Shown here piece by piece: positions 25,354 to 33,532 of a DNA stretch of 64,000 nt. The stretch is taken from positions 209,096 through 273,095 of the forward strand of contig MEZX01000002.1 of assembly GCA_001774395.1 (NCBI GenBank), given 5' to 3'. The stretch's first letter is position 1. Every line of letters begins with the position of its first letter. The position numbers and the translations under genes are program-made. Under the pieces are notes generated by a model that was not told where the DNA came from, made no database searches, and saw only the letters and a program-made list of their open reading frames with translations. This DNA is from Candidatus Berkelbacteria bacterium RIFCSPLOWO2_01_FULL_50_28. GTDB taxonomy: Bacteria > Patescibacteria > UBA1384 > 2-12-FULL-50-11.

Positions 25354-26172
25354 ATGACAGGAGAATTGATTACAAAAGTTATTAGTGCCAAGCCCGGGAA
25401 AACCGTGGCGGTTTTTGCTGGCATTCACGGCAACGAAAAAGCTGGGGTGATGGCTCTGGAAAAAGTGCTGAAAACCTTCCAGCTCGATGCCGGCACTGCC
25501 TATTTTGTTATTGCCAACCCCGAAGCGGTCAAACTAAATGTCCGTTTCATCGAGAAAAACCTCAACCGATTATTTTTCACCAGCAACGACGGCCAAACGA
25601 CCGAAGACGAACGAGCACGAGAATTGATGAAGGTTCTTGATGAGTGTGACGCGCTGCTGGACCTGCACGGCTACAACGGCGAGGAAGACAGTCCGTTCAT
25701 TATTACTGACGGCGAAGGACTGGAGTTGGCCAGCAAGCTTGATTTTGGCTATATCATTACTGGTATCAATAAGGCCGGCGACGGCGCGACCGATTGCTAC
25801 ATGACTGAACAAAAGAAACCGGGGTTGTGTCTAGAGTGCGGTTCGAATTTTCACCCGGAGAAATACGCTGCACTGGCCGAGAAGTCTATCTACCAATTTT
25901 TGAAGTTTTACGGTTTGGTTGAGAGCGCTCCTGGATTTGATTCCCGGGAGCAGAAGTTGTTCAAGACAGGCGAGATTGCCATCCGCCAGAGTGAGACGTT
26001 CGCCTTTGACCGCGAGTACCAAAACTTTGACGAACTTAAATCGGGGGCAGTCTTTGCGACCGACGGCGAGAATAAATACACCGCCAAAGAGAACGAGTAC
26101 ATCATCTTCCCGCGACCGAATCAAAAGATCGGCCAGGAGTCGTTTATGCTCGTGAGTCGCATCAACTCTTGA
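25354..26172 (+). CDS. AstE/AspA-family zinc deacylase
   Basis: 272-residue M14-type protein of the succinylglutamate desuccinylase/aspartoacylase family. FAGIHGNEKAGV supplies the zinc ligands His and Glu, FIEKNLNRLF the substrate Arg/Asn pair, and ALLDLHGYNG the third ligand His. CLECGSNFHPEKYA is near the usual catalytic Glu. TAGAAT ends nine bases before the ATG, so the mRNA may be leaderless. It probably removes an acyl group from an amino acid, as the neighbouring M20 enzyme would. Confidence 0.82.
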   Translation: MTGELITKVISAKPGKTVAVFAGIHGNEKAGVMALEKVLKTFQLDAGTAYFVIANPEAVKLNVRFIEKNLNRLFFTSNDGQTTEDERARELMKVLDECDALLDLHGYNGEEDSPFIITDGEGLELASKLDFGYIITGINKAGDGATDCYMTEQKKPGLCLECGSNFHPEKYAALAEKSIYQFLKFYGLVESAPGFDSREQKLFKTGEIAIRQSETFAFDREYQNFDELKSGAVFATDGENKYTAKENEYIIFPRPNQKIGQESFMLVSRINS

Positions 26173-26242
26173 TTTACTCTTGTGTTGAGGGTACAATCTA
26201 GCAATCCAAAGTGAAGCGACAAGCTTCAAGGTAGGTGACCTT

Positions 26243-26950
26243 TTGAACAAACCGAAAACGATCGGAATTCTCGGCGGGATGGGGCCGGCGGTTAGCGCTG
26301 ACTTCCAAAAAACGCTGATCGAAATCGCACAGGAAAAGTACGGTGCTGTCCAGGACACCGACTTCCCACGCATTTGGCATTTCAGCATGGGGATGGAGGG
26401 CTTCGACGAGACCGGCATCAGTGATGAAGCCAAGGTTCTCGACCAGCTCATCCACGGCGTTCGCGATCTGGAACGAGTCGGGGCCGACTTCATCGTAATC
26501 CCGTGCAACACGGTTCATCATTTCTACCGAGAAATGAGCGCAGCGGTCGAAGTGCCGATTCTCAACATCCTTGAGCTGACGGCTGCTCGGGTGACGCACA
26601 GCAATTACCAGACCGTCGGGGTTTTGAGCTCCGAAACGACCAATCGTCTCGGACTCTACGACAAGGCGCTTGATGCCAAGGGCCTCAAAGTGAGCAAGCT
26701 GGGAGTCGTTAGACAGCAAGTGCTGAACGGGCTGGTGGCCAAGGTCATGGCCGGCACACAGGATGTCGACGACAAGCATCTTGCCGAAGAGTTCGCCAAC
26801 ACTCTCATCAGGTCGTGCGGCGCCGAGGCCCTGATCATCGGTTGCACCGAGATCCCGTTCTTGCTCGACTGTGCTCGTTTCAGCGTCCCAGTCTATGATT
26901 CGCTGGCGATCCTGGCCGAAGAGACGATCAAATTCGCCTACGGCGAGTAG
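26243..26950 (+). CDS. Aspartate/glutamate racemase family protein
   Basis: 235-residue cofactor-independent racemase fold. The N-terminus is KTIGILGGMGPAVSADFQK. The two catalytic cysteines sit in FIVIPCNTVHHF and LIIGCTEIPFLL. Start is TTG with AAGGTAGGTGA upstream. The MGP form is typical of the aspartate/amino-acid racemase (YgeA-like) group rather than MurI. Substrate not fixed; D-amino acid scavenging would fit beside the epimerase gene downstream. Confidence 0.88.
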   Translation: MNKPKTIGILGGMGPAVSADFQKTLIEIAQEKYGAVQDTDFPRIWHFSMGMEGFDETGISDEAKVLDQLIHGVRDLERVGADFIVIPCNTVHHFYREMSAAVEVPILNILELTAARVTHSNYQTVGVLSSETTNRLGLYDKALDAKGLKVSKLGVVRQQVLNGLVAKVMAGTQDVDDKHLAEEFANTLIRSCGAEALIIGCTEIPFLLDCARFSVPVYDSLAILAEETIKFAYGE

Positions 26951-26968
26951 ATCGATTCCCGCTCCCCA

Positions 26969-27009
26969 AACGCGCCAAGTGGCTCCTAGCTGCTTGGCGT
27001 TATTTTTTT
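26969..27009. terminator. Terminator between racemase and epimerase genes
   Basis: CGCCAAG pairs with CTTGGCG, flanked by AA/TT and followed by seven T on the plus strand. It overlaps the last codons of the minus-strand epimerase gene. Confidence 0.7.
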
Positions 27010-28070
27010 ACTTCAATGCCGAGGCCCGGGCCTGTTGGCGGCAGAAACGAGTTGGTTTCTTTGTTATAGCTAACGCCGCTCGTTGGGTCGTCGGCCACGC
27101 GCTCCGGGTCGTTCTGATCGTGAATCATTGGGCTAGATAGTGCACCAGCGTAAATATTGGTCACAGCGCCAAGCTGGCTGTGGATCATGTCGCCAATCAT
27201 ATATTTGACCTTGTGCTCGTCGCACCATGCGGCAATTTTTACCGCTTCCAAAATTCCGCCGCATTTAGCCAATTTGATATTTATCATATTGCCGACGCCA
27301 GCTTCCATATTCAGCACGACATCGCGGTAGTCGCAGATCGACTCATCCAGCATTATTGAAATGGGCGATTCTTTAGTTAGCTTTTTCAGGCTTGCCAAAT
27401 CGTCCGCCAAGCACGGTTGCTCAATCCACTCAATCTTGTACGGCTCAACCAGGTGTAGTTTTGCCATAGCAGACTCGTAATCGCCCCAGCCCTGATTGGC
27501 GTCCAAGGTTATTTTTAAGTTGGGGAACTTCTGGCGAATGTACTCTAAGACAGGAATGAGCGCGTCGACATTGGAGTTGCTTTTCACTTTTACAAAAATT
27601 GCGCCTTTCAGTTTTGGATCGAGTTCGCCTTGCAAAGCCGCGGCGTAATCGGCCATAGAGATTATGCGTTGCGAGTAGATCTCCTTTGGCTTGCCGCCGA
27701 GCAGCTCGAGGACGTTTTTGCCTGTTACTTTGCCGAGAAGATCAAGTAATGCGGCCTCAATGCCGGATTTGAGGGCAAAGTTGAATGCTACCTCGCGACT
27801 AATAGCGTCGAGGCAGTTGCGCACGTCGTCGACGGTTGCAAGCTTCTGACCAGTTAGCAGCCGACTGATTATGTCGTTCAAAGCCACGGCGCCGGCCGGC
27901 GTTTCGCCGTTGACGTCCCACGAGGCCGCCGCTTCACCGTAGCCGATATTGCCGGATTCATCAGTAATTTGAACCATAGCGTACGGCAGCTCGTGCATGG
28001 TGAGCGTTGCGTAAGTGAACGGCTTGGTTAGTCGTAAGTGAAATTCGGAAATTGAAATTTGTTTAATCAT
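27000..28070 (-). CDS. Enolase-superfamily dipeptide epimerase-like protein
   Basis: 356 residues. The capping domain (1-120) is followed by a TIM barrel with the muconate-lactonizing subgroup residues: K-x-K in IFVKVKSN, metal ligands in TLDANQGW, WIEQP and MLDES, and the opposing Lys in INIKLAKCGG. This set fits L-Ala-D/L-Glu and other dipeptide epimerases, which recycle cell-wall peptides, though o-succinylbenzoate synthase shares the pattern. No menaquinone genes are nearby, which favours the epimerase reading. Confidence 0.82.
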   Translation of the reverse strand: MIKQISISEFHLRLTKPFTYATLTMHELPYAMVQITDESGNIGYGEAAASWDVNGETPAGAVALNDIISRLLTGQKLATVDDVRNCLDAISREVAFNFALKSGIEAALLDLLGKVTGKNVLELLGGKPKEIYSQRIISMADYAAALQGELDPKLKGAIFVKVKSNSNVDALIPVLEYIRQKFPNLKITLDANQGWGDYESAMAKLHLVEPYKIEWIEQPCLADDLASLKKLTKESPISIMLDESICDYRDVVLNMEAGVGNMINIKLAKCGGILEAVKIAAWCDEHKVKYMIGDMIHSQLGAVTNIYAGALSSPMIHDQNDPERVADDPTSGVSYNKETNSFLPPTGPGLGIEVKK

Positions 28071-28107
28071 TTGTCGTTGTAATATTAACAGATTTGGGCC
28101 GCTGTTG

Positions 28108-28773
28108 TCAGCGGCCCGTGGACTCTCGTCCGAATAGGATACCGGCCCGGGTGATCGAAAACCCTTTGTGGCCGTCAGAGAGCAATCTCTGAACCTGAGC
28201 GTGGGCCGTAAGGTCGACCGCGCCTTTGGCGTTGGAGAAGTTCACCGGCACTTCGGTGATGTTATCCCAGTGGATGATCGGTTCCTCCAGGAGCTGCTTG
28301 GTCATCAGCACCCTGGCGCCGTCTTCTTCAACCGGGCCGTAGAAGTCGCTTTGGTACTCGACGATCAAGAACCCCTTGTCGAACCGTAGCTTCATCGAGG
28401 CGTAGTTCTCTACCCGAAGGGTGAGCTTCGCCACCTTCTTGCCCTGACTGACAGCGAACTCATCCTGCTTATCCGCCAACAACCCGCCGTAGCCGTTGCC
28501 TTGGTGAGTTGGGTGGATGCCGGTGCCGTAGTAGTAAGCCTCATCCGCTGCAAGCTCGTGAGGGATCTCGGGAATCGTCGCTAAGAGCACTTGGCTCTCG
28601 CCGATTAGCGTGTTGTCTCGAGAAAAGAGCATGAAGATCGCTCCGTGTTCGAGCAGCTGCTCAAGTTCGCGCCTGGTAATGCCCTGGTGCTCGGCAAACG
28701 CCAGATCGTCCACGCGCTTCACGCGAGCCAGGTCGTCATGATTTGCCATTCGAATATAATGTTCGTCGTTCAT
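28108..28773 (-). CDS. GNAT-family N-acetyltransferase
   Basis: 221 residues. The GNAT core (about 5-150) has YYYGTGIHPTHQGNGYGGLL, the acetyl-CoA loop, and KLTLRVENYASMKLRFDKGF. A C-terminal extension of about 60 residues (LTAHAQVQRLLSDGH) is not part of the core. GGAGGTC lies before the ATG. The mRNA carries a 130-base leader with a long hairpin and a terminator, so the gene may be controlled by attenuation. It is divergent from arginine deiminase. Substrate unknown. Confidence 0.8.
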   Translation of the reverse strand: MNDEHYIRMANHDDLARVKRVDDLAFAEHQGITRRELEQLLEHGAIFMLFSRDNTLIGESQVLLATIPEIPHELAADEAYYYGTGIHPTHQGNGYGGLLADKQDEFAVSQGKKVAKLTLRVENYASMKLRFDKGFLIVEYQSDFYGPVEEDGARVLMTKQLLEEPIIHWDNITEVPVNFSNAKGAVDLTAHAQVQRLLSDGHKGFSITRAGILFGRESTGR

Positions 28774-28808
28774 CCGTGACCTCCATCGATCCGAAAAAGT
28801 AAGGAACT

Positions 28809-28897
28809 AAAAAAGACCCTGATGGGTCCGTTTCCGCTTACGAGAAAGTAAGGGGGAATCAACCCACCAAGGAAATCCTTTCTCGACGACGGGAAAC
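28809..28897 (-). promoter_or_regulatory. Structured leader with intrinsic terminator before GNAT gene
   Basis: On the minus strand, GTTTCC (28892-28897) can pair with GGAAAC (28830-28835), and CGAGAAAG (28878-28885) with CTTTCTCG (28841-28848). These are followed by GACCC-ATCA-GGGTC and six T (28809-28828), a terminator 36 bases before the ATG. A promoter stands just upstream. This is the layout of a riboswitch or attenuator; no known class was recognised and no T-box motif is present. Confidence 0.55.
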
Positions 28898-28916
28898 TAC
28901 CGTGCTCATAGAGAAC

Positions 28917-28945
28917 AGTTTAATTGCAAATTGGCAAAATCGCAA
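28917..28945 (-). promoter_or_regulatory. Promoter of GNAT leader
   Basis: Minus-strand TTGCGA (28940-28945), 17 bases, TAAACT (28917-28922). Confidence 0.5.
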
Positions 28946-28954
28946 GGTACCCCC

Positions 28955-28983
28955 TTGCAGTTATTAGCTACGAGTGCTAAATT
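28955..28983 (+). promoter_or_regulatory. Promoter of arginine deiminase gene
   Basis: TTGCAG, 17 bases, TAAATT, leaving a leader of about 55 bases before the ATG at 29046. Confidence 0.55.
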
Positions 28984-29045
28984 ATTGCCCGTGTGGCTGT
29001 GTTCTTTCACATAACACACAAATCCACCTTTCGGAGGTTTTAGCT

Positions 29046-30239
29046 ATGATGAAACCGAATGTGTATAGCGACGTAAGTCGTATGACGGACGTGATTGTGT
29101 CTCGTCCAGATAAGGCGATGTTTCACGTCACGTCCGAGAACTTCAAGGAATACCTGTTCGACGACCTTGTCGACGAACAACGAGCGGGAGGCGAACACGA
29201 TGTGTTCACGGACCTGATGCGGCATTGTGGAATCAATGTCCACGATGTCCATCAACTGCTCATCAGCGTGCTAAGCGGCAGAAATCGCACAAAAGCAGCC
29301 AAGATGATCCTCGAGGGGAGCGGCCTTACCTACTGTAAACGGCTTAAGAAAGTGAGCGCCGAGACTTTGGCGGAGGTGCTCATTACGGGCTGCCTTCCCG
29401 ACGAGGACGTGCCGCAGATCGTGCCGCTTTGTAACCTCACCTTCACTCGCGATAGCCACTTTGTCATCGGTAATCGCGTTTTCATTGCCAACCCCAAGCA
29501 CAACGTGCGAAAGCGGGAGGCATTGATTTACAGAGCGATCTACACCTTCCATGACCAGTTTAGACAGCCCAATCTCACTTCAATGCTTGGAGACGACTGG
29601 TCGATCGAAGGCGGCGACGTCATGATCTTAAGCAGAGAAGTCGCCGTTATCGGTGGGGTACACCGAACACATTCGCGCGCCGCCGAGAAGTTGAGCGAAA
29701 TCCTGTTCCACGAGATGGGGTTCAAGGCTGTCTTTCGGGTCTCGTTCGAGGTGGACGGTCGCGACAAGATGCACCTCGACACAACGTTTACCATGATCGA
29801 TCACGGACTCTGCCTGGTTCACGCTCCGGTGATGCTTGGTCGTTCAGCGGGAGTGGAAACCTCTGTTCTGCGCTGTAACACTCATAACGAAGCGCTGATG
29901 TGGGACCGAGTACCTACTTTGCTCGATGGACTCAAAAGTGTCGGGTTGGAACTTGAGCCTGTCATCTGTGGGGGCGAACACCCGACACGCCAGAACCGCG
30001 AGCAGTGGTGGGACGGGTGCAACACTCTTGCTCTAGCCCCAGGTGTGATCACCATTTACGACCGTTGCGAGGCAACTATCCGTGAGCTGGAGAAAGCCGG
30101 TTTTAGGGTCGTCAACGCAGCGGACGTCAAATCGCCAGAGGATCTCGATGGGAAGATGGTCATCTTGATGCCGTCAAACGAGCTTCCCAAGGCTCGTGGT
30201 GGTTGGCACTGTATGGCAATGTCGTGGTGGCGGGACTAG
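29046..30239 (+). CDS. arcA: Arginine deiminase
   Basis: About 397 residues; hydrolyses arginine to citrulline and ammonia. Family motifs are NLTFTRDSHFVIG, WSIEGGDVMIL, KMHLDTTFTMID with the catalytic His, and the C-terminal nucleophile in KARGGWHCMAMSWW. The helical insert (about 70-140) of true arginine deiminases is present, unlike in the smaller CtlX-like protein. The ATG at 29046 has CGGAGG upstream; the longer upstream reading covers the leader. No ornithine carbamoyltransferase or carbamate kinase gene is near, so the classical ATP-yielding pathway is not seen. Confidence 0.92.
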   Translation: MMKPNVYSDVSRMTDVIVSRPDKAMFHVTSENFKEYLFDDLVDEQRAGGEHDVFTDLMRHCGINVHDVHQLLISVLSGRNRTKAAKMILEGSGLTYCKRLKKVSAETLAEVLITGCLPDEDVPQIVPLCNLTFTRDSHFVIGNRVFIANPKHNVRKREALIYRAIYTFHDQFRQPNLTSMLGDDWSIEGGDVMILSREVAVIGGVHRTHSRAAEKLSEILFHEMGFKAVFRVSFEVDGRDKMHLDTTFTMIDHGLCLVHAPVMLGRSAGVETSVLRCNTHNEALMWDRVPTLLDGLKSVGLELEPVICGGEHPTRQNREQWWDGCNTLALAPGVITIYDRCEATIRELEKAGFRVVNAADVKSPEDLDGKMVILMPSNELPKARGGWHCMAMSWWRD

Positions 30240-30278
30240 CGGAAGTGGCAGAGGTGTCAGGTGAGAGGACTCCCAAAG

Positions 30279-30305
30279 GGGGCGCGAATAGCGCCCCTGA
30301 TTTTT
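30279..30305 (+). terminator. Terminator after arginine deiminase gene
   Basis: GGGGCGC-GAATA-GCGCCCC followed by TGATTTTT. Confidence 0.85.
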
Positions 30306-30322
30306 ATATTTGTCCATAACCA

Positions 30323-30351
30323 TTGAATATTGGCGAATTTTCTGGTTAAAT
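30323..30351 (+). promoter_or_regulatory. Promoter of argS
   Basis: TTGAAT, 17 bases, TTAAAT. Confidence 0.6.
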
Positions 30352-30407
30352 AACCGCATGAATTGCCGCACCTTAACACAACGGCGGCAGTAGAGGAGAA
30401 TAGAATT

Positions 30408-32264
30408 ATGAAGATGCACACAATCGACAGAACCATTTCGGAGCTTGCGTCGGTTGTGGCGCAAGAGACAGGGTTGGAAACGGCTCAAGTGACGATCCTG
30501 GCGCCCAAAGCGGGCGTCGACGCCGATCTTTGCTTTCCGTGTTTCGCATTGGCCGGAACTTTGAAGAAGAGCCCGGGCGAGATCGCGACTGACTTGGCGA
30601 GCAAGCTTCAAGGCAAACTGCCTGACACGATCGCTAAGGCTGAAGCAGCCGGACCGTATCTGAATTTCAAGTACAATTGGCCGGTCTTCGCCAACTTCGT
30701 TTTCGGCGAAGTGGCAGACGACGCCACGTACGGCTACAGCGATACGGGCAAAGGGAAGACGGTCGTCGTCGATCTCTCTGCACCAAATATTGCCAAGCCG
30801 TTCTCTGTCGGGCATTTGCGCTCAACCGTCATCGGCGACGCGCTGGTGCGACACTTCCGGGCCCAGGGTTGCACCGTCATCGGTGACAACCATCTGGGCG
30901 ACTGGGGGACAACCTTTGGCAAAATGATCGTCGCTCTTCGCCATTGGGGTGATCGAGCGGCAATCGAGAAGAGTTCCGATCCGGTCAGCGAGCTTACGAA
31001 ACTCTATGTCCGGTTTCAGTCGGAGGTTGGCTCCAAAGACAACAAGAAGAATCGGCATAAGGGTCTTCCGGCTCAGGGTGAAGTTCCAGCTGAGTTGGAG
31101 GCTACTGAAGAGCAGCTTGATGTCACCAGCCCTCTGATGATCGAAGCGCGAGATGCTGCGCTGGCTCTCGAGCAGGACTCGCCGGAAGAGATTGCGCTGT
31201 GGAAATGGTTTATAGAGCTGTCTCTCAAGATGTTCGAGAAGATTTACCACCAACTCGGTGTGAAGTTTGACGAACAGCTGGGTGAGTCGGCGTACAGAAC
31301 CTTGATCCCTGAGACCATCGAATGGCTCAAGGACAGCGGTATTCTCAAAACCGAACCTGATGGCTCCATCGTTGTGCCACTTCCCGACATGGACGTCAGG
31401 GATCGGCACGATAACGCTTTCGAGACACCGCTGATGGTTCTCAAGACCAACAGCGGGACAGTCTACGAAACGCGCGATTTGGCCTGTGCGCTGTATCGCG
31501 AGAAGCGTTGGCAGCCAGCCAAAATCATCTACGTAGTCGGCAGCGAACAGAGCTCGTACTTCGATAAGCTGTTCGTTGGGCTGAAGCTGGCAGGTCTGAA
31601 GGCTGATCTCGTTCATACCGAGTTCGGCATGGTCCTCATGATGAACCCGGCAAGTGAAAAGTGGGAGAAGATGTCAACTCGCCAAGGACGCGTGGTGCTT
31701 CTAGAGGATTTGCTCAGCCAGGCTGTTGCGAAAGCTCGCGAGGTTCTCGACGATCCTGAGCGGCATTTGCATATTGACGAGGGATCGAAGGATGAAATCG
31801 CACGGATCATTGGTATCGGCGCGATCAAGTTCAACGACCTCGGACAAGCTAGACAACGCGATGTCCGCTTCGATTGGGACGCGATGCTTAGCTTGAATGG
31901 CTATTCCGGACCGTACCTGCAGTATATGGCGGTGCGGGCCAAGTCGGTGTTGAGCAAGGCTCCAGCTACGGGGAAGCCCGACGTTTCGACGCTGGGTGAT
32001 AAGGAGTGGCCGCTCATTGAGCTGGTCGCTCGTTTCCCGCAGGTGATTGCCAGGGTCTGCGACCGCTACGAGCCGCATCACATGGCGCAGTATCTGTACG
32101 AACTCGCCTCGGCCTTTGGAAGCTACTACGACGGCACTCGGATCATCGATCCGGAGACGTCGCCAGAGCTGCAGAACACGCGGCTGCACCTGGTGCAGGC
32201 CGTCGGGACGGTGCTTGAGGAAGGCTTACAGCTTCTCGGCATTGAAACTCCCGAGAAAATGTAG
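30408..32264 (+). CDS. argS: Arginyl-tRNA synthetase
   Basis: Class I synthetase, 618 residues. It has the N-terminal additional domain typical of ArgRS (1-110), then VVVDLSAPNIAKPFSVGHLR with the HIGH-type SVGH, GDNHLGDWGTTFGK, VYETRDLACALYRE, EKMSTRQGRVVLLEDLL, and the C-terminal DALR anticodon domain with the SYYDGTRII end. GAGGAG before the ATG at 30408 fixes the start; an upstream in-frame ATG at 30363 has no ribosome site. It lies between two arginine-degrading enzymes. Confidence 0.96.
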   Translation: MKMHTIDRTISELASVVAQETGLETAQVTILAPKAGVDADLCFPCFALAGTLKKSPGEIATDLASKLQGKLPDTIAKAEAAGPYLNFKYNWPVFANFVFGEVADDATYGYSDTGKGKTVVVDLSAPNIAKPFSVGHLRSTVIGDALVRHFRAQGCTVIGDNHLGDWGTTFGKMIVALRHWGDRAAIEKSSDPVSELTKLYVRFQSEVGSKDNKKNRHKGLPAQGEVPAELEATEEQLDVTSPLMIEARDAALALEQDSPEEIALWKWFIELSLKMFEKIYHQLGVKFDEQLGESAYRTLIPETIEWLKDSGILKTEPDGSIVVPLPDMDVRDRHDNAFETPLMVLKTNSGTVYETRDLACALYREKRWQPAKIIYVVGSEQSSYFDKLFVGLKLAGLKADLVHTEFGMVLMMNPASEKWEKMSTRQGRVVLLEDLLSQAVAKAREVLDDPERHLHIDEGSKDEIARIIGIGAIKFNDLGQARQRDVRFDWDAMLSLNGYSGPYLQYMAVRAKSVLSKAPATGKPDVSTLGDKEWPLIELVARFPQVIARVCDRYEPHHMAQYLYELASAFGSYYDGTRIIDPETSPELQNTRLHLVQAVGTVLEEGLQLLGIETPEKM

Positions 32265-32293
32265 CCAGAACCGAAAAACCATCAAAACCAATA

Positions 32294-32329
32294 GGGGCTC
32301 CGCGCGATCGTGCGGAGCCCTGTTTTTTT
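32294..32329 (+). terminator. Terminator after argS
   Basis: GGGCTCCGC / GCGGAGCCC stem with a T7 tract. Almost identical to the terminator at 33495-33528. Confidence 0.9.
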
Positions 32330-32402
32330 ACGCTAATTGATTTACAATACATCCACAACTTGGTAGCCCCAAGATGATCTTCTTATCGGTGTGAGGTTAG
32401 AA

Positions 32403-33479
32403 ATGGTTCATATCAAAAGTGTTCCGATCCCATCATTTGTGGGCTCACCCTGGAGTCAATTTCCTCCGGCAACGTTCGAGGCTGCTCCGGCCCCCGGCGT
32501 TTTGCCCGAAGGATTCTTTTCGACGGTCAACGCGCCCACTTTCTTCAAGCTTGGGAATTACCATTGGGTACTTCCTGAAGCCCCTCGGATGGACGCTGTG
32601 GCGATTCTGGACAGAGGGCAAGTCGTTATAAAGGAGCGTCGCTTCGTTCGCGGGGGTGAACTCGTGGCGATGCATCAAGTTGAGGACGGCTCGCAAGGCA
32701 TTAAGGTGTTTGGCAATGAGCTCTTTGATGCCGAGCGGAGTGCTTCGGAAACCGCGGCGATGCCGTTCATGACTGCTGGCGTCTCTCGAGAGAGGCCGGT
32801 GGACTACAGCATACTGGCCGAGCTATTGATGGAGAACAAGCTCTACGGCGGCAAGGCGATGTGGGTCGTCGGCCCGGCTGTTGTTCATGCCGGAGCGCAC
32901 CGCGACTTTTGCACCATTATCGATCGAGGGCTAGTGGATATCCTTTCAATCGGCAATGCCACGGCGGTGCACGACATCGAATCCGCGCTCTACGGCACGG
33001 CGCTGGGCGCTGGCGAAGCGGAGGGCGATCACTCCAGCCATATGCGGGCGATCAACGAGGTGCACAAAGCCGGGAGTGTCAGTGCTTTGGTTGATTCGGG
33101 GCGGCTGACGGGCGGCATCATGCACGCCTGCATCACCCGTACGATCCCGACAATCATCGCCGGCTCGATCCGCGACGACGGACCGTTGCCAGAAACGATC
33201 ACCTCTGTTCTGGAATCGCAGGAAGCAATCAGGACGGCGGCGCAAAGGACGACGCTTGTTGTCATCCTCGCAACCGTTCTGCACGGCATCGCCACTGGCA
33301 ACATCTTCCCGACCTACTACGTCAGGGACGACAGGATCTTCAGCTTGCCGTTCATTACGGTCGATATGGACGAGTTTGCCGTCACCAAACTCAAGGATCG
33401 CGGCACCGGCCAAGCAATCGGCGTTGTTGGCAACGCCCGCGACTTCCTGGCTATTCTCGCCGGCAAGTTCGAGAAGTAG
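32403..33479 (+). CDS. Ornithine cyclodeaminase, archaeal type (LOR/SDH-domain family)
   Basis: About 358 residues. It matches the archaeal-type ornithine cyclodeaminase family rather than the mu-crystallin type. The signature is WVVGPAVVHAGAHRDF, then VDILSIGNATAVHDIESALY followed by GTALG, a Rossmann NAD site, and IVRTIP-like TRTIPTIIAGSIRDDGPLPE. It would convert ornithine to proline and ammonia. The start MVHIKSVPIPS at 32403 is preferred over GTG at 32391. With arginine deiminase 2 kb upstream and a CtlX-like gene 9 kb away, a full arginine-to-proline route can be drawn. Confidence 0.82.
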   Translation: MVHIKSVPIPSFVGSPWSQFPPATFEAAPAPGVLPEGFFSTVNAPTFFKLGNYHWVLPEAPRMDAVAILDRGQVVIKERRFVRGGELVAMHQVEDGSQGIKVFGNELFDAERSASETAAMPFMTAGVSRERPVDYSILAELLMENKLYGGKAMWVVGPAVVHAGAHRDFCTIIDRGLVDILSIGNATAVHDIESALYGTALGAGEAEGDHSSHMRAINEVHKAGSVSALVDSGRLTGGIMHACITRTIPTIIAGSIRDDGPLPETITSVLESQEAIRTAAQRTTLVVILATVLHGIATGNIFPTYYVRDDRIFSLPFITVDMDEFAVTKLKDRGTGQAIGVVGNARDFLAILAGKFEK

Positions 33480-33494
33480 GCCACTTCACAAGAA

Positions 33495-33528
33495 GGGGCT
33501 CCGCGCAAGCGCGGAGCCCTGTTTTTTA
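33495..33528. terminator. Terminator after ornithine cyclodeaminase gene
   Basis: GGGCTCCGCGC / GCGCGGAGCCC stem and a T6 tract. It sits between converging genes. Confidence 0.9.
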
Positions 33529-33532
33529 CTTC

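Noticed and set aside
28774..28910. T-box leader before the GNAT gene
   Set aside because: No T-box bulge sequence (GGUGG...CCGCG type) or specifier loop is recognisable.
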